Assembly (NCBI GenBank): GCA_049997955.1 | Contig: JAEBDY010000001.1 | Coordinates: forward strand, 310,001 to 374,000 | Source: Umezawaea sp049997955 | GTDB lineage: Bacteria; Actinomycetota; Actinomycetes; Mycobacteriales; Pseudonocardiaceae | DNA: 64,000 nucleotides | Direction: 5' to 3' | Shown: positions 50,595-58,320 of the stretch, one piece after another | Numbering within the stretch: position 1 is the first letter of the stretch | Layout: each line of letters begins with the position of its first letter | The notes under the pieces: model-generated | Told to the model about the DNA's origin: nothing | The model's database searches: none | What the model saw: only the letters and a program-made list of their open reading frames with translations | Made by a program: the position numbers and the translations under genes

Positions 50595-51365
50595 GTGGAG
50601 ATCTACGTGGTGGACGCGTTCACCGACCGCCCGTTCTCCGGCAACCCGGCCGGAGTCGTCCTGCTCCCCGAACCCGCCGACCCGGCGTGGATGCAGTCCA
50701 TCGCCGCGGAGATGAAGCACGCCGAGACCGCGTTCGTGGAGGTCGGCGGCGGCGAGCCGCTGCCGCTGCGCTGGTTCACCCCGACGGCCGAGGTCGACCT
50801 GTGCGGCCACGCGACCCTCGCGACCGCGCACGTGCTGGGCGGCTCGGCCGTGTTCAGCACCCGCAGCGGTTTCCTCACCTGCAAGGCGGGCCCGGACGGC
50901 TGGGTCGAGATGGACTTCCCGGCCGACCCGCCCGTGCCGGTGGCCGCCACGCCGCTGCTGCGCGCGGCCCTGCCGGGCGTGACGATCAAGGCCGTGGCGC
51001 AGGGCGTGTCCGACGTGCTGGTGGAGGTGGGGTCGGCGGCCGAGGTGCGGGCCCTGCGCCCGGACCTGGTGCTGCTCGACGACGTGCCGGGGCGCGGGGT
51101 CGTCGTCACGGCCCGCGGCGACCGGCCGGACGTGGACGTGGTGAGCCGGTGCTTCTACCCCTCGTTCGGCGTGCCGGAAGATCCGGTGACCGGATCCGCG
51201 CACTGCACGCTCGCCCCGTGGTGGGCTCCGCGCCTCGGCCGAGCGTCGTTGCTCGGCGAACAGGCGTCCCCACGCGGTGGACGTGTCCAGATGACTCTGC
51301 GTGACGACAGGGTGGGATTGGCGGGCCAAGGTGTCACGGTGCTGCGCGGAGAGCTGACCGTGTGA
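50595..51365 (+). CDS. PhzF family isomerase/epimerase-like protein
   Basis: 256 aa. GTG 50595 gives VEIYVVDAFTDRPFSGNPAGVVLL, the conserved start with the catalytic-region GNPAGV. Further signatures are WFTPTAEVDLCGHATLA and the C-terminal GVPEDPVTGSAHC. PhzF-fold enzymes isomerise small metabolites; only one is proven in phenazine synthesis, and no phenazine genes are here. TAGCGT eight bases upstream may allow leaderless initiation. Confidence 0.88.
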   Translation: MEIYVVDAFTDRPFSGNPAGVVLLPEPADPAWMQSIAAEMKHAETAFVEVGGGEPLPLRWFTPTAEVDLCGHATLATAHVLGGSAVFSTRSGFLTCKAGPDGWVEMDFPADPPVPVAATPLLRAALPGVTIKAVAQGVSDVLVEVGSAAEVRALRPDLVLLDDVPGRGVVVTARGDRPDVDVVSRCFYPSFGVPEDPVTGSAHCTLAPWWAPRLGRASLLGEQASPRGGRVQMTLRDDRVGLAGQGVTVLRGELTV

Positions 51366-51428
51366 CCGGTTTCGTCACTTCACGTGGTATGTGCCTCCTC
51401 GACCTGCCATTTCATCGCCCAACCGAGG

Positions 51429-51475
51429 TACATTGATGCTCCTAGAGGGGTCCTGGTCACTGTTCGGGACCCCTC
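51429..51475 (+). promoter_or_regulatory. EAL gene promoter and leader hairpin
   Basis: TACATT at 51429-51434 is a -10 element. A nine-base-pair stem (51445-51453 with 51467-51475) with a 13-base loop lies between it and the start at 51539; it may be the phzF terminator or a leader structure. Confidence 0.45.
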
Positions 51476-51538
51476 AGTCACGCCGAGTTCGACGGCCGCG
51501 ACCCGGCCCACCGACACGAGGGCCGACGAGGAGGCTGG

Positions 51539-54154
51539 ATGTCCGACCGCGCGTCGGCCACGCTGTCGGACTCGGCAGTTCGCGGATCCGGCAGGTCCGC
51601 GAACAGGTCGTTGAACTTCAACCTCTTCGCCGTCGTCCTGCTGATCGCCGGGGTCGCCTCCGCGGTGGTGGTCGGCGGCTGGTTGCCCGACCACCCGGTC
51701 GACACCCGCCTGTTCTGGACCGGTCCGCTGCTGGTGATCGGCTTCCTGCTGGCCGAACAGCTCGCCATCAACGTCGACGTGCGCAGCGGTGTCGCGTGGA
51801 CCATCTCGTTCACCGAGATCCCGCTCGTGCTCGGCCTGCTCGTCGCGCCGTTCGAGGTGGTGCTCGCCGCGCACGTCGTCGCCGGTGTCGGCACGCTGCT
51901 CGGCCGCCGCGTCCTGAACCGCGTGGCCTACAACGCGGGCCTGATGTTCATGGAGATCTCGGTGGCCTTCGCGGTCGCCCAGGGCGTCAAGAACCTCCTC
52001 GGCCCGGACGGCCCGTTCTGGGCGGGCCCGTTCCTCGGCACGATCGCCGTTCCGCTGCTGGCCAGCGTCCTCGGCCTGACCGCGCTGCGGATCATGGGCA
52101 AGGGGATGCGCGTCACCGCGAGCCTCCGCCTGGTCGGCCAGACCCTGATCGTCGCCCTGCTGAACACCTCCGCGGGCCTCGTGGCCTACGAGATCGCGTC
52201 GACCACCCAGTGGGGCGGCCTGCTGATCGCGCTGGTGTTCGCGGGCATCACCGCCATCTACGTGGCGTACTCGTCCCTGCTGCGCGAGCAGCGCGACCTG
52301 GAGGCGCTCAGCGAGGTCTCGCTCCGCGTCGCCCGGTCCGGCCAGAACGCGACCGGCCCGCGCAACACGCCGGGCCAGGACGAGAACGGCAACGAGGACG
52401 ACGAGTGGCAGCTCATCGCGGAACGCATCCGCGAGCAGCTCAACGCCAACCGCGTCGTGCTCCGGCTGCGCACCGACCCGCAGGAGCCGATGCGGACCCT
52501 GGTCGCGGGCGACCCGCTGCCGGACGGGATGCGCGACGCCGACTCCCGCGTGGTCCGCGAGGACCCGATGCTCCAGCTCCCCGGCACGCACGTCCGGTAC
52601 TTCCGCGTCGTCGACTCGAACGAGGACGTCACCGAGGCGCTGGCCCGACGCGACGCGCAGGAGGCGCTCGTGGTGCCGCTGCGCGGCGCGACGCAGCTGC
52701 TCGGCGCCGTCGAGGCCCACGACCGGCTCAGCCGGTGGCGCGGCTTCGGCAAGGCGGACATCCAGCTGCTCCGCACCCTCGCGAGCCACCTCGCCACCGC
52801 CGTCGACAACCGCAGGCTGCTCGCCCGCCTCCGCCACGACGCCTACCACGACCCGCTGACCGGCCTGCTCAACCGCGCGGGCTTCCGCGAGGCCGCTGCC
52901 GAGCCGCTGCACGAGCACACCAGGGCCGTCGTGCTGCGCATAGACCTGGACGTCCTGTCGACCGTCTCCGACGCGCTCGGCCAGGCTTGGGGCAACCGCA
53001 TGGTCGTCGCCGCGGGCCGCAGGCTGCGCGACGAACTGGGCCCGGAGATCTCCCTCGCCCGGCTGGAGGGCGGCATGTTCGCCGCGCTCCTGGTCGACCG
53101 CAAGGCCGACGAGGCCCAGGAGATCGCCGAACGGCTCCGCACGGCCCTGTCCGTGCCGTACCCCGTCGACCGCCTCACGGTGGAGGCCAGCGCCGTCGTC
53201 GGCTACGTCGCGACCGACGAGTCCGAGGAGGACCCGGACGTCGACGTGCTGCTGCAACGCGCCGACGTCGCCGTGCGCGCCACCAGCGAGGCCGAGCCGG
53301 TGCGCTCGTACGTGCCGAGCATGGGCCAGATCTTCCTGCGCCGCTTCCAACTCGTGACCCAGTTCCGCCAGGCGCTGGAGAGCGGCCAGATCTCCGTGCA
53401 CTACCAGCCGAAGGTCGCGCTGCCGAGCCGCCAGGTCGTCGGCGCCGAGGCGCTGGTGCGCTGGAAGCACCCGGAGTTCGGCCGCGTCGACCCGGACGAG
53501 TTCGTGCCCGCGGTCGAGGCCACGGGCCTGATCGACGTGCTCACCGACTTCGTGATGGACCAGGCCCTCGAACGCGTCCGCGGCTGGATGGACCGCGGCC
53601 TGCGGATGTCCATCGCGGTCAACCTGTCCGTGCGCACGCTCGCCGACGAGGAGTTCCCCGACCGCGTCGCCAAGGCGCTGGAGCACCACGACGTGCCGCC
53701 CCAGCTGCTCACGTTCGAGCTGACCGAGTCCGGCGTCATGGCCGACCCGGAACGCGCCCTGCCGGTGCTGCGCAGGCTGCATGCGCTCGGCGTCGTGCTG
53801 GCCGTCGACGACTTCGGCACCGGCTACTCGTCGCTCGCGTACCTGCGCCAGCTGCCGGTCGACGAGGTCAAGATCGACAAGAGCTTCGTGCTCGGCATGG
53901 GCACCGACCTCGGCGACATGGCCGTCGTCCGCAGCATCGTCGAACTGGGCCACTCGCTGGGCCTCACGGTCGTCGCCGAGGGCGTCGAGGACGACGCGGC
54001 GCGCGACCAGCTGGTCAGCATGGGCTGCGACGTCGCCCAGGGCTACCTGATCTCCCGCCCGCTGTCCGAAGACCGCTTCGAAGCGTGGCTCGGAGCGCGA
54101 ACGGTGCAGGTCAGGGGAGCCCGAGATGAGACGGTGCTCACGCTCGTCCACTAG
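51539..54154 (+). CDS. membrane GGDEF/EAL protein with degenerate GGDEF site
   Basis: 871 aa behind a GAGGAGG site. About six helices fill residues ~28-260, then a GAF-like region (~290-410), a GGDEF domain (~435-590) and an EAL domain (~605-850). The GGDEF active motif reads ARLEGGMF instead of ARYGGDEF, so cyclase activity is unlikely. The EAL domain keeps EALVRW, NLS, ELTES, DDFGTGYSSL, VKIDKSF, AEGVE and QGYLISRP, as expected for an active cyclic-di-GMP phosphodiesterase. The GGDEF part may sense GTP. Confidence 0.92.
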   Translation: MSDRASATLSDSAVRGSGRSANRSLNFNLFAVVLLIAGVASAVVVGGWLPDHPVDTRLFWTGPLLVIGFLLAEQLAINVDVRSGVAWTISFTEIPLVLGLLVAPFEVVLAAHVVAGVGTLLGRRVLNRVAYNAGLMFMEISVAFAVAQGVKNLLGPDGPFWAGPFLGTIAVPLLASVLGLTALRIMGKGMRVTASLRLVGQTLIVALLNTSAGLVAYEIASTTQWGGLLIALVFAGITAIYVAYSSLLREQRDLEALSEVSLRVARSGQNATGPRNTPGQDENGNEDDEWQLIAERIREQLNANRVVLRLRTDPQEPMRTLVAGDPLPDGMRDADSRVVREDPMLQLPGTHVRYFRVVDSNEDVTEALARRDAQEALVVPLRGATQLLGAVEAHDRLSRWRGFGKADIQLLRTLASHLATAVDNRRLLARLRHDAYHDPLTGLLNRAGFREAAAEPLHEHTRAVVLRIDLDVLSTVSDALGQAWGNRMVVAAGRRLRDELGPEISLARLEGGMFAALLVDRKADEAQEIAERLRTALSVPYPVDRLTVEASAVVGYVATDESEEDPDVDVLLQRADVAVRATSEAEPVRSYVPSMGQIFLRRFQLVTQFRQALESGQISVHYQPKVALPSRQVVGAEALVRWKHPEFGRVDPDEFVPAVEATGLIDVLTDFVMDQALERVRGWMDRGLRMSIAVNLSVRTLADEEFPDRVAKALEHHDVPPQLLTFELTESGVMADPERALPVLRRLHALGVVLAVDDFGTGYSSLAYLRQLPVDEVKIDKSFVLGMGTDLGDMAVVRSIVELGHSLGLTVVAEGVEDDAARDQLVSMGCDVAQGYLISRPLSEDRFEAWLGARTVQVRGARDETVLTLVH

Positions 54155-54222
54155 AGGCCCCCCCGATTTCCCTTCGGGGCGCCCCATTGTGTAAGGTTCT
54201 TCTTGCCCCGCAAGGAGCAAGT

Positions 54223-54298
54223 GCCCCAATAGCTCAGTCGGTAGAGCGTTTCCATGGTAAGGAAAAGGTCTACGGTTCGATTCCGTATTGGGGCTCCA
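54223..54298 (+). tRNA. tRNA-Thr (GGT)
   Basis: Acceptor GCCCCAA pairs with TTGGGGC, discriminator T at 54295, CCA encoded at 54296-54298. The anticodon GGT is at 54256-54258. The standard D-arm AGCTCAGTCGGTAGAGC and T-loop GGTTCGATTCC are present. Confidence 0.95.
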
Positions 54299-54303
54299 CA
54301 ACC

Positions 54304-54337
54304 CGGCCGCGGTGCAGAGCAGTAAGCACCGCGGCCG
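54304..54337. terminator. hairpin between tRNA-Thr and tRNA-Met
   Basis: A perfect 12-bp GC stem (54304-54315 with 54326-54337) and ten-base loop in the 49-bp spacer; either a terminator or a tRNA processing signal. Confidence 0.6.
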
Positions 54338-54347
54338 AGTCGTGTAA

Positions 54348-54420
54348 AGCGGTGTAGCTCAGTTGGTAGAGCAAGCGGCTCATAATCGCTGTGTCGCCGG
54401 TTCAAGTCCGGCCACCGCTA
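54348..54420 (+). tRNA. tRNA-Met (CAT), elongator type
   Basis: Acceptor AGCGGTG pairs with CACCGCT, discriminator A at 54420. Anticodon CAT is at 54381-54383. The A1-U72 pair, lack of the initiator GGG/CCC stem and the neighbour order tRNA-Thr, tRNA-Met, rpmG favour the elongator. Confidence 0.9.
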
Positions 54421-54504
54421 CACAGGTGGGAGAGGTGTGCTCGCGGAGAGCGCGGGCCATGCCTGTTCCGCCATCGCATTGGGGGCCCAGCCCCCAAACC
54501 CCGG

Positions 54505-54525
54505 CCAGGGGGCTCCGCCCCCTGG
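54505..54525. repeat. GGGGGCTCCGCCCCC-type hairpin element
   Basis: CCAGGGGGC and GCCCCCTGG flank TCC. Short hairpins of this kind are scattered in GC-rich actinobacterial intergenic DNA. The surrounding 54421-54685 holds no gene and probably the rpmG promoter. Confidence 0.55.
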
Positions 54526-54685
54526 ACCCCCGAATGGGTCACCTTCACTGGTGGGTCGCTCGGAAGTTCGGGACTGCGGCCGCTTCTGCGGTTGTCGTCC
54601 CGGTGCCAGGATCCCCGCCAGGGTGGTAAGCCCGCCCTGGTCGCCCAGTTGGGTCGGGGCTGTCGAGCTCTAGGAAGGCAAGGCC

Positions 54686-54850
54686 GTGGCTGCAACCGAC
54701 GTACGTCCGAAGATCACTCTCGCGTGCGAGGAGTGCAAGCACCGGAACTACATCACCAGGAAGAACCGTCGGAACGACCCCGACCGCCTGGAGATCAAGA
54801 AGTTCTGCCCGAACTGCAAGACCCACCGGGCGCACAAGGAAACCCGCTGA
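54686..54850 (+). CDS. rpmG: 50S ribosomal protein L33
   Basis: A 54-codon gene from GTG 54686. The protein begins VAATDVRPKITLACEECKHR and has the zinc-binding pair CEEC...CPNC, so it is the cysteine-containing (C+) L33 form, which depends on zinc. The position directly after tRNA-Met and before hadA matches the mycobacterial order. Confidence 0.95.
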   Translation: MAATDVRPKITLACEECKHRNYITRKNRRNDPDRLEIKKFCPNCKTHRAHKETR

Positions 54851-54873
54851 CACCAGCGTTTCCCCCGAGTTCA

Positions 54874-54910
54874 CGAAGAGGCCGTCCCCGATCCGGGGGC
54901 GGCCTCTTCG
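54874..54910. terminator. terminator between rpmG and hadA
   Basis: A ~17-bp stem (CGAAGAGGCCG at 54874 with CGGCCTCTTCG ending 54910, one G-U pair inside) lies 24 bp after rpmG and just before the hadA -10 element. Confidence 0.8.
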
Positions 54911-54924
54911 CGTAACCTGCCCCG

Positions 54925-55389
54925 GTGGCTCTGGACCAATCGTTCATCGGACGTACCTACCCCCCGTCACCCGCGTACGAGGTGAGCCGGGAGAAGATCC
55001 GCGAGTTCGCCGACGCGATCGGCGACCCCGGCGAGATCCACCGAGACCCGGAAGCGGCCAAGGCGGCGGGCTACTCCGACGTGATCGCCCCACCGACCTT
55101 CGCGATCCTGGTGTCGATGAAGGCCAACGAGGTCCTGGTCATGGACCCCGAACTGGGCCTCGACTACACCCGCGTGGTGCACGGCGACCAGACGTTCGCC
55201 CACCACCGCCCCATCCAGGCGGGCGACCGCCTCGTGGTCACGACGCACGTGGACGCCATCATCGCCCGCATGGGCAACGACATCGTCTCCGTCCGCGCCG
55301 AGGTCGGCACGGAAGACGGCGAACCAGTGACCACCGCCCGCTCCACCCTGGTAGCCAGGGGCACCGCCGCCACGGAGGACCAGGCATGA
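54925..55389 (+). CDS. hadA: (3R)-hydroxyacyl-ACP dehydratase subunit A-like
   Basis: A 154-aa hot-dog-fold (FAS1-like/MaoC-related) protein, the stabilising partner of HadB. It begins VALDQSFIGRTYPPSPAYEVSREKI and includes IAPPTFAILVSM. TAACCT at 54913-54918 lies six bases before GTG 54925 (leaderless). In mycobacteria HadAB dehydrates FAS-II intermediates for mycolic acids; no mycolate genes are seen here, so the acyl substrate is open. Confidence 0.9.
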   Translation: MALDQSFIGRTYPPSPAYEVSREKIREFADAIGDPGEIHRDPEAAKAAGYSDVIAPPTFAILVSMKANEVLVMDPELGLDYTRVVHGDQTFAHHRPIQAGDRLVVTTHVDAIIARMGNDIVSVRAEVGTEDGEPVTTARSTLVARGTAATEDQA

Positions 55390-55805
55390 TCCGCGCCGCA
55401 GACGTGGCAGTGGGCGACACCCTGCCCCCGCTGACCCTCCACATCACCCGCGCGGACCTGGTCCGCTACGCGGGCGCGTCACTCGACTTCAACCCGATCC
55501 ACTGGAACGAGCGCTTCGCACAGGAAGTCGGACTCCCCGGCGTCATCGCGCACGGCATGCTCACGATGGGCATGGCGGCCAGGATCGTCACCGACTGGAC
55601 CGGCGACCCTGGCGCGGTGATCGAGTACGGAGTCCGCTTCGGCAGGCCCGTACCGGTCCCTGACAACGCCGAGGGCGCCTTGGTGGAGGTCACCGCCAAG
55701 GTCACCAAGGCCCTGGAAGACGGAACCTTCAAAATCGCGATCACCGCCGCCTTCGAAGGCAAGTCGGTGCTGGGCGGCGCCAACGCCCTGGTCCGCCTGC
55801 CGTAG
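55386..55805 (+). CDS. hadB: (3R)-hydroxyacyl-ACP dehydratase subunit B-like (MaoC family)
   Basis: 139 aa, coupled to hadA by an ATGA overlap. The catalytic hydratase-2 motif with Asp and His is seen in SLDFNPIHWNERFAQEVGLPGVIAHGM. HadB carries the active site of the HadAB heterodimer. There is no hadC after it; a terminator follows after 19 bases. Confidence 0.92.
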   Translation: MIRAADVAVGDTLPPLTLHITRADLVRYAGASLDFNPIHWNERFAQEVGLPGVIAHGMLTMGMAARIVTDWTGDPGAVIEYGVRFGRPVPVPDNAEGALVEVTAKVTKALEDGTFKIAITAAFEGKSVLGGANALVRLP

Positions 55806-55824
55806 CGAGCAAGCCAGCAGCACC

Positions 55825-55853
55825 GTGGGTTGCCGACACAGTCGGCAACCCAC
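55825..55853 (+). terminator. intrinsic terminator after hadAB
   Basis: A perfect 13-bp stem (55825-55837 with 55841-55853) closed by a three-base loop. Confidence 0.85.
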
Positions 55854-56616
55854 ACACGGCAGACAGACAGACGAGACGCAGAGAGACAAAAACGCCGCCA
55901 CAAGGCGGACGCAGACCAGCCAGAGCCAGCCAGCCGCAACTGGGAACAACAGGCCAGCCGCCACCACGCGAGGCAACTGACCACCCACCACCACGGCGCA
56001 CAGGTCTGCCCAACCCACCACCCACAGCGGGACAGCGACCCAGCCCGCCGTTGAATGGCAGCACCCCCCCAGGGCACGCACGGGCGACCCAACCACACCC
56101 ACCCGGCCCGCAAGATCGACCAATCCGCCACCAAGCGCGCACAGCGTCCCAACCCACCACCAAGGCGGGACGAGCGCTTGGAACGTGGCCGATTTTACTT
56201 GGGGGATTTGACCCTTAAAATTTGTCGGGCAGCGGCCTTACCACCTGCCGTTTTGGCCCGACAAAGGGTCAAATCGAGGGGCCCCAAGTCAAATCGGCCA
56301 CAGCACGACGGCAGCAGAACACAGGCACCCGCAGCACAACGACGGCCGAACACAGACACCCGCAGCACGACGGCAGCCGAGCCCACCGGCCTCAGCACGA
56401 CGGTCGAACGCACCAGCCAAAGCGCACCGACCGAACCCACCAGCAAGACAACCGCGGCCAGCCCGCGATCCCTCAATCACCCACCCAAGGCACACCCAAC
56501 CAGGCGTCCCCCGTCGGCGAGACCCCCCGACACATACGCTACGACAGAGGTCCGACAATCCCGGAAACCCTCAAAACCCGCAGCTCAGCCCGCTCAACCA
56601 CCCGAAGCGAACCCAC
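55854..56616. other. gene-free C/A-rich tract
   Basis: The top strand is strikingly poor in G and T over much of 55860-56050 and 56300-56640, with short CCACC, CCAGC and CAGCA(C) iterations. Open frames here encode low-complexity Pro/Thr/Arg sequence with no domain and no ribosome-binding site, so I do not call a gene. It encloses the palindrome at 56185-56301. Confidence 0.5.
56185..56301. repeat. 117-bp imperfect palindromic element
   Basis: The outer arms GTGGCCGATTT / AAATCGGCCAC (with one extra base on the left) are followed inward by ACTTGGGG/CCCCAAGT, GATTTGACCCT/AGGGTCAAATC and TTGTCGGGC/GCCCGACAA, closing on a ~25-base centre. Small insertions distinguish the arms. It lies in non-coding DNA between convergent units and resembles a MITE- or REP-like element. 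Confidence 0.7.
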
Positions 56617-57213
56617 TCAAAACCCACTGCACAACGCACTGCTGAACGCCCCAGTCCCAGTAGCGGACTTCTTCTCCACCCCGTCCACCGTGATCTTGCA
56701 GGCCACCGACCCACCCCCGGCCCCGGTGGTCACCGTCAAGGTCCCCCCGCTCACCAGCCCCTTGACCGCCATCTCCTTCCGCCAGGGCAACTCGGCCAGC
56801 GTCTCCTGACTCGTGGCCCCGTTCCCCTCGCTGTACGTCGAGTAGACCACCGTGGCCCCGGCGGCGTCCCCGGACACCTCGTACACCACGACGTGCTCCT
56901 TCCCGGCCTGGTCATCGAATTCGTTCGCAGCGGCCCCGAACAGCGCCGTCCACAGCACGCAGACGATCAGCCCGAGCACCGACAGCACGGCCCCGGCGAT
57001 GGCCATTCCCCTGTTGGTCGCCACGCCTTTGGCCGCCCGCGCGACCCCCACCAGCGACAGCACCAACCCGACGATCACCAGCGGCCACGCGATGATCCCG
57101 ATGATCGGGATGAAGCTGAACAGGAACCCGATCAGCCCGAGCACGAACCCGGCGGTCCCCACTCCGTTGCGCGGCTGGACCACGAGCTGGGGCTGAAAGA
57201 TCGGCGCGCTCAT
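56617..57213 (-). CDS. DUF4190 membrane segment fused to an MmpS-like domain
   Basis: 198 aa from ATG 57213. Two hydrophobic helices (residues ~20-60, with GFVLGLIGFLFSFIPIIGII) and a third at ~70-95 form a DUF4190-like unit. The C-terminal ~100 residues (VVYEVSGDAAG, LPWRKEMAV, VACKITVDGV, a final Cys) match the MmpS fold, which in mycobacteria assists MmpL lipid exporters. No mmpL is adjacent. An envelope role is likely. Confidence 0.75.
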   Translation of the reverse strand: MSAPIFQPQLVVQPRNGVGTAGFVLGLIGFLFSFIPIIGIIAWPLVIVGLVLSLVGVARAAKGVATNRGMAIAGAVLSVLGLIVCVLWTALFGAAANEFDDQAGKEHVVVYEVSGDAAGATVVYSTYSEGNGATSQETLAELPWRKEMAVKGLVSGGTLTVTTGAGGGSVACKITVDGVEKKSATGTGAFSSALCSGF

Positions 57214-57748
57214 CGAAAACGTTCTCCCTCGGACCGGTGACACGACTGAACGGACCATCGAACTGGTCCGATTGCCAGTTACGCCGTTCACCCGATCAGG
57301 GAGGCGAAGTGGCCACCGCACGGCCTACTCGGCAGCCGTGGACGACACCCCTCCCGGCAGTGCGGCCATCCGGATCACGCCCTCGACCGGATCCGCGTCG
57401 CGGCTTCGGGTCTCCGCCATCACGTCGACCGCGAGGGTGGCGGACTCGGCGATCCGCTCGGACGCCCTGGAAGGGTTGGAAGTGCTGGTCGCGCACCTTG
57501 TCCCAGGCGTCGACACGGCCACCACCGTGGCAGGTGTGGCGGTTTTCACGGCCCTCGAACCGACGACCTCCCGCGGTGTGGGTAGGCTGTCGCTCGACAG
57601 TCCAAGTCAGTGCGCTGACCGGGGCAGTTGGAGTGTGCGGGTGTTCGTGCCGTATGCTTCCGGACTTGGAAGTCCAACCAGGTGCCCCGTGGGTAGCTAT
57701 GGGGAGGCTGGAAGGCGTCCAAGGCCAGGGACAGCAGGTGGGTCCCAA
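57214..57748. other. intergenic region without a confident gene
   Basis: Both strands have open frames of 75-220 codons but none resembles a known family, has a ribosome-binding site or ends sensibly; the longest plus frame runs through tRNA-Trp. TAGGCT near 57584 may be the promoter of the tRNA-Trp/secE unit. A decayed gene at about 57310-57600 cannot be excluded. Confidence 0.4.
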
Positions 57749-57821
<73 letters not shown>

Positions 57822-57851
57822 CGTCGAAGTGCACGGCGAGTGGAGGACGGC

Positions 57852-58253
57852 ATGAGCGACGACCGCGAGCAGGATCAGCCGGAGGAGCGCGAGAGCGCGG
57901 TTCGGCCGGTCACCGCTGCGGCCCGGCGTGAGCGTCGAGCTTCCGCTCGTCCGGCTTCCCGCAAGGACGACGCCAAGAAGGTGTCCAAGTCCGACGAGGA
58001 CGAGGACTCGGCGTCGAAGAAGGGCCGCCCCACGCGGGCGCGGGAAGCCCAGGAGAAGCGCCCGTCGCTGATCTCCAGGGGTTTCCGCTACATCCGCGAG
58101 GTCGTCAGCGAGCTGCGCAAGGTCATCTGGCCGACGCGCAAGCAGCTGGTCACGTACACGTCGGTCGTGCTGGTCTTCGTGATCGTCATGGTCGCCTTCG
58201 TGTACGGCTTGGACCTGGGCTTCGGCTGGGCCGTGTTCGAGCTGTTCGGCTGA
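57852..58253 (+). CDS. secE: preprotein translocase subunit SecE
   Basis: 133 aa from ATG 57852 after TGGAGGAC. The single C-terminal helix follows the conserved EVVSELRKVIWPTRKQLVTYT. The ~75-residue charged N-terminal region is longer than in E. coli-like minimal forms but usual in this phylum. It stabilises SecY in the translocon. Confidence 0.95.
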   Translation: MSDDREQDQPEERESAVRPVTAAARRERRASARPASRKDDAKKVSKSDEDEDSASKKGRPTRAREAQEKRPSLISRGFRYIREVVSELRKVIWPTRKQLVTYTSVVLVFVIVMVAFVYGLDLGFGWAVFELFG

Positions 58254-58320
58254 GCCGAACAGCGCCGGCCCCCGGTGAGGTGGCCGAACACGTGATGCAC
58301 GAAAGGAAGCGAGACCCGCA

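Noticed and set aside
50595..51365. PhzF gene as evidence for phenazine biosynthesis
   Set aside because: No other phz genes in the window; PhzF-fold proteins are widespread outside phenazine producers.
51380..54301. 973-codon minus-strand open frame opposite the GGDEF/EAL gene
   Set aside because: Low-complexity Val/Arg/Glu sequence that continues into tRNA-Thr; the plus strand holds clear EAL motifs.
54363..54629. 88-codon frame after tRNA-Thr
   Set aside because: It starts inside tRNA-Met and crosses a hairpin element; not a gene.
55854..56616. Short CCACC/CAGCA iterations as a CRISPR array
   Set aside because: No constant-length repeat with unique spacers and no cas genes; simple compositional bias.
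56055..56645. 196-codon frame in the C/A-rich tract
   Set aside because: Encodes Pro/Thr/Arg low-complexity sequence, spans the whole palindrome, and shows no codon-position preference I can trust.
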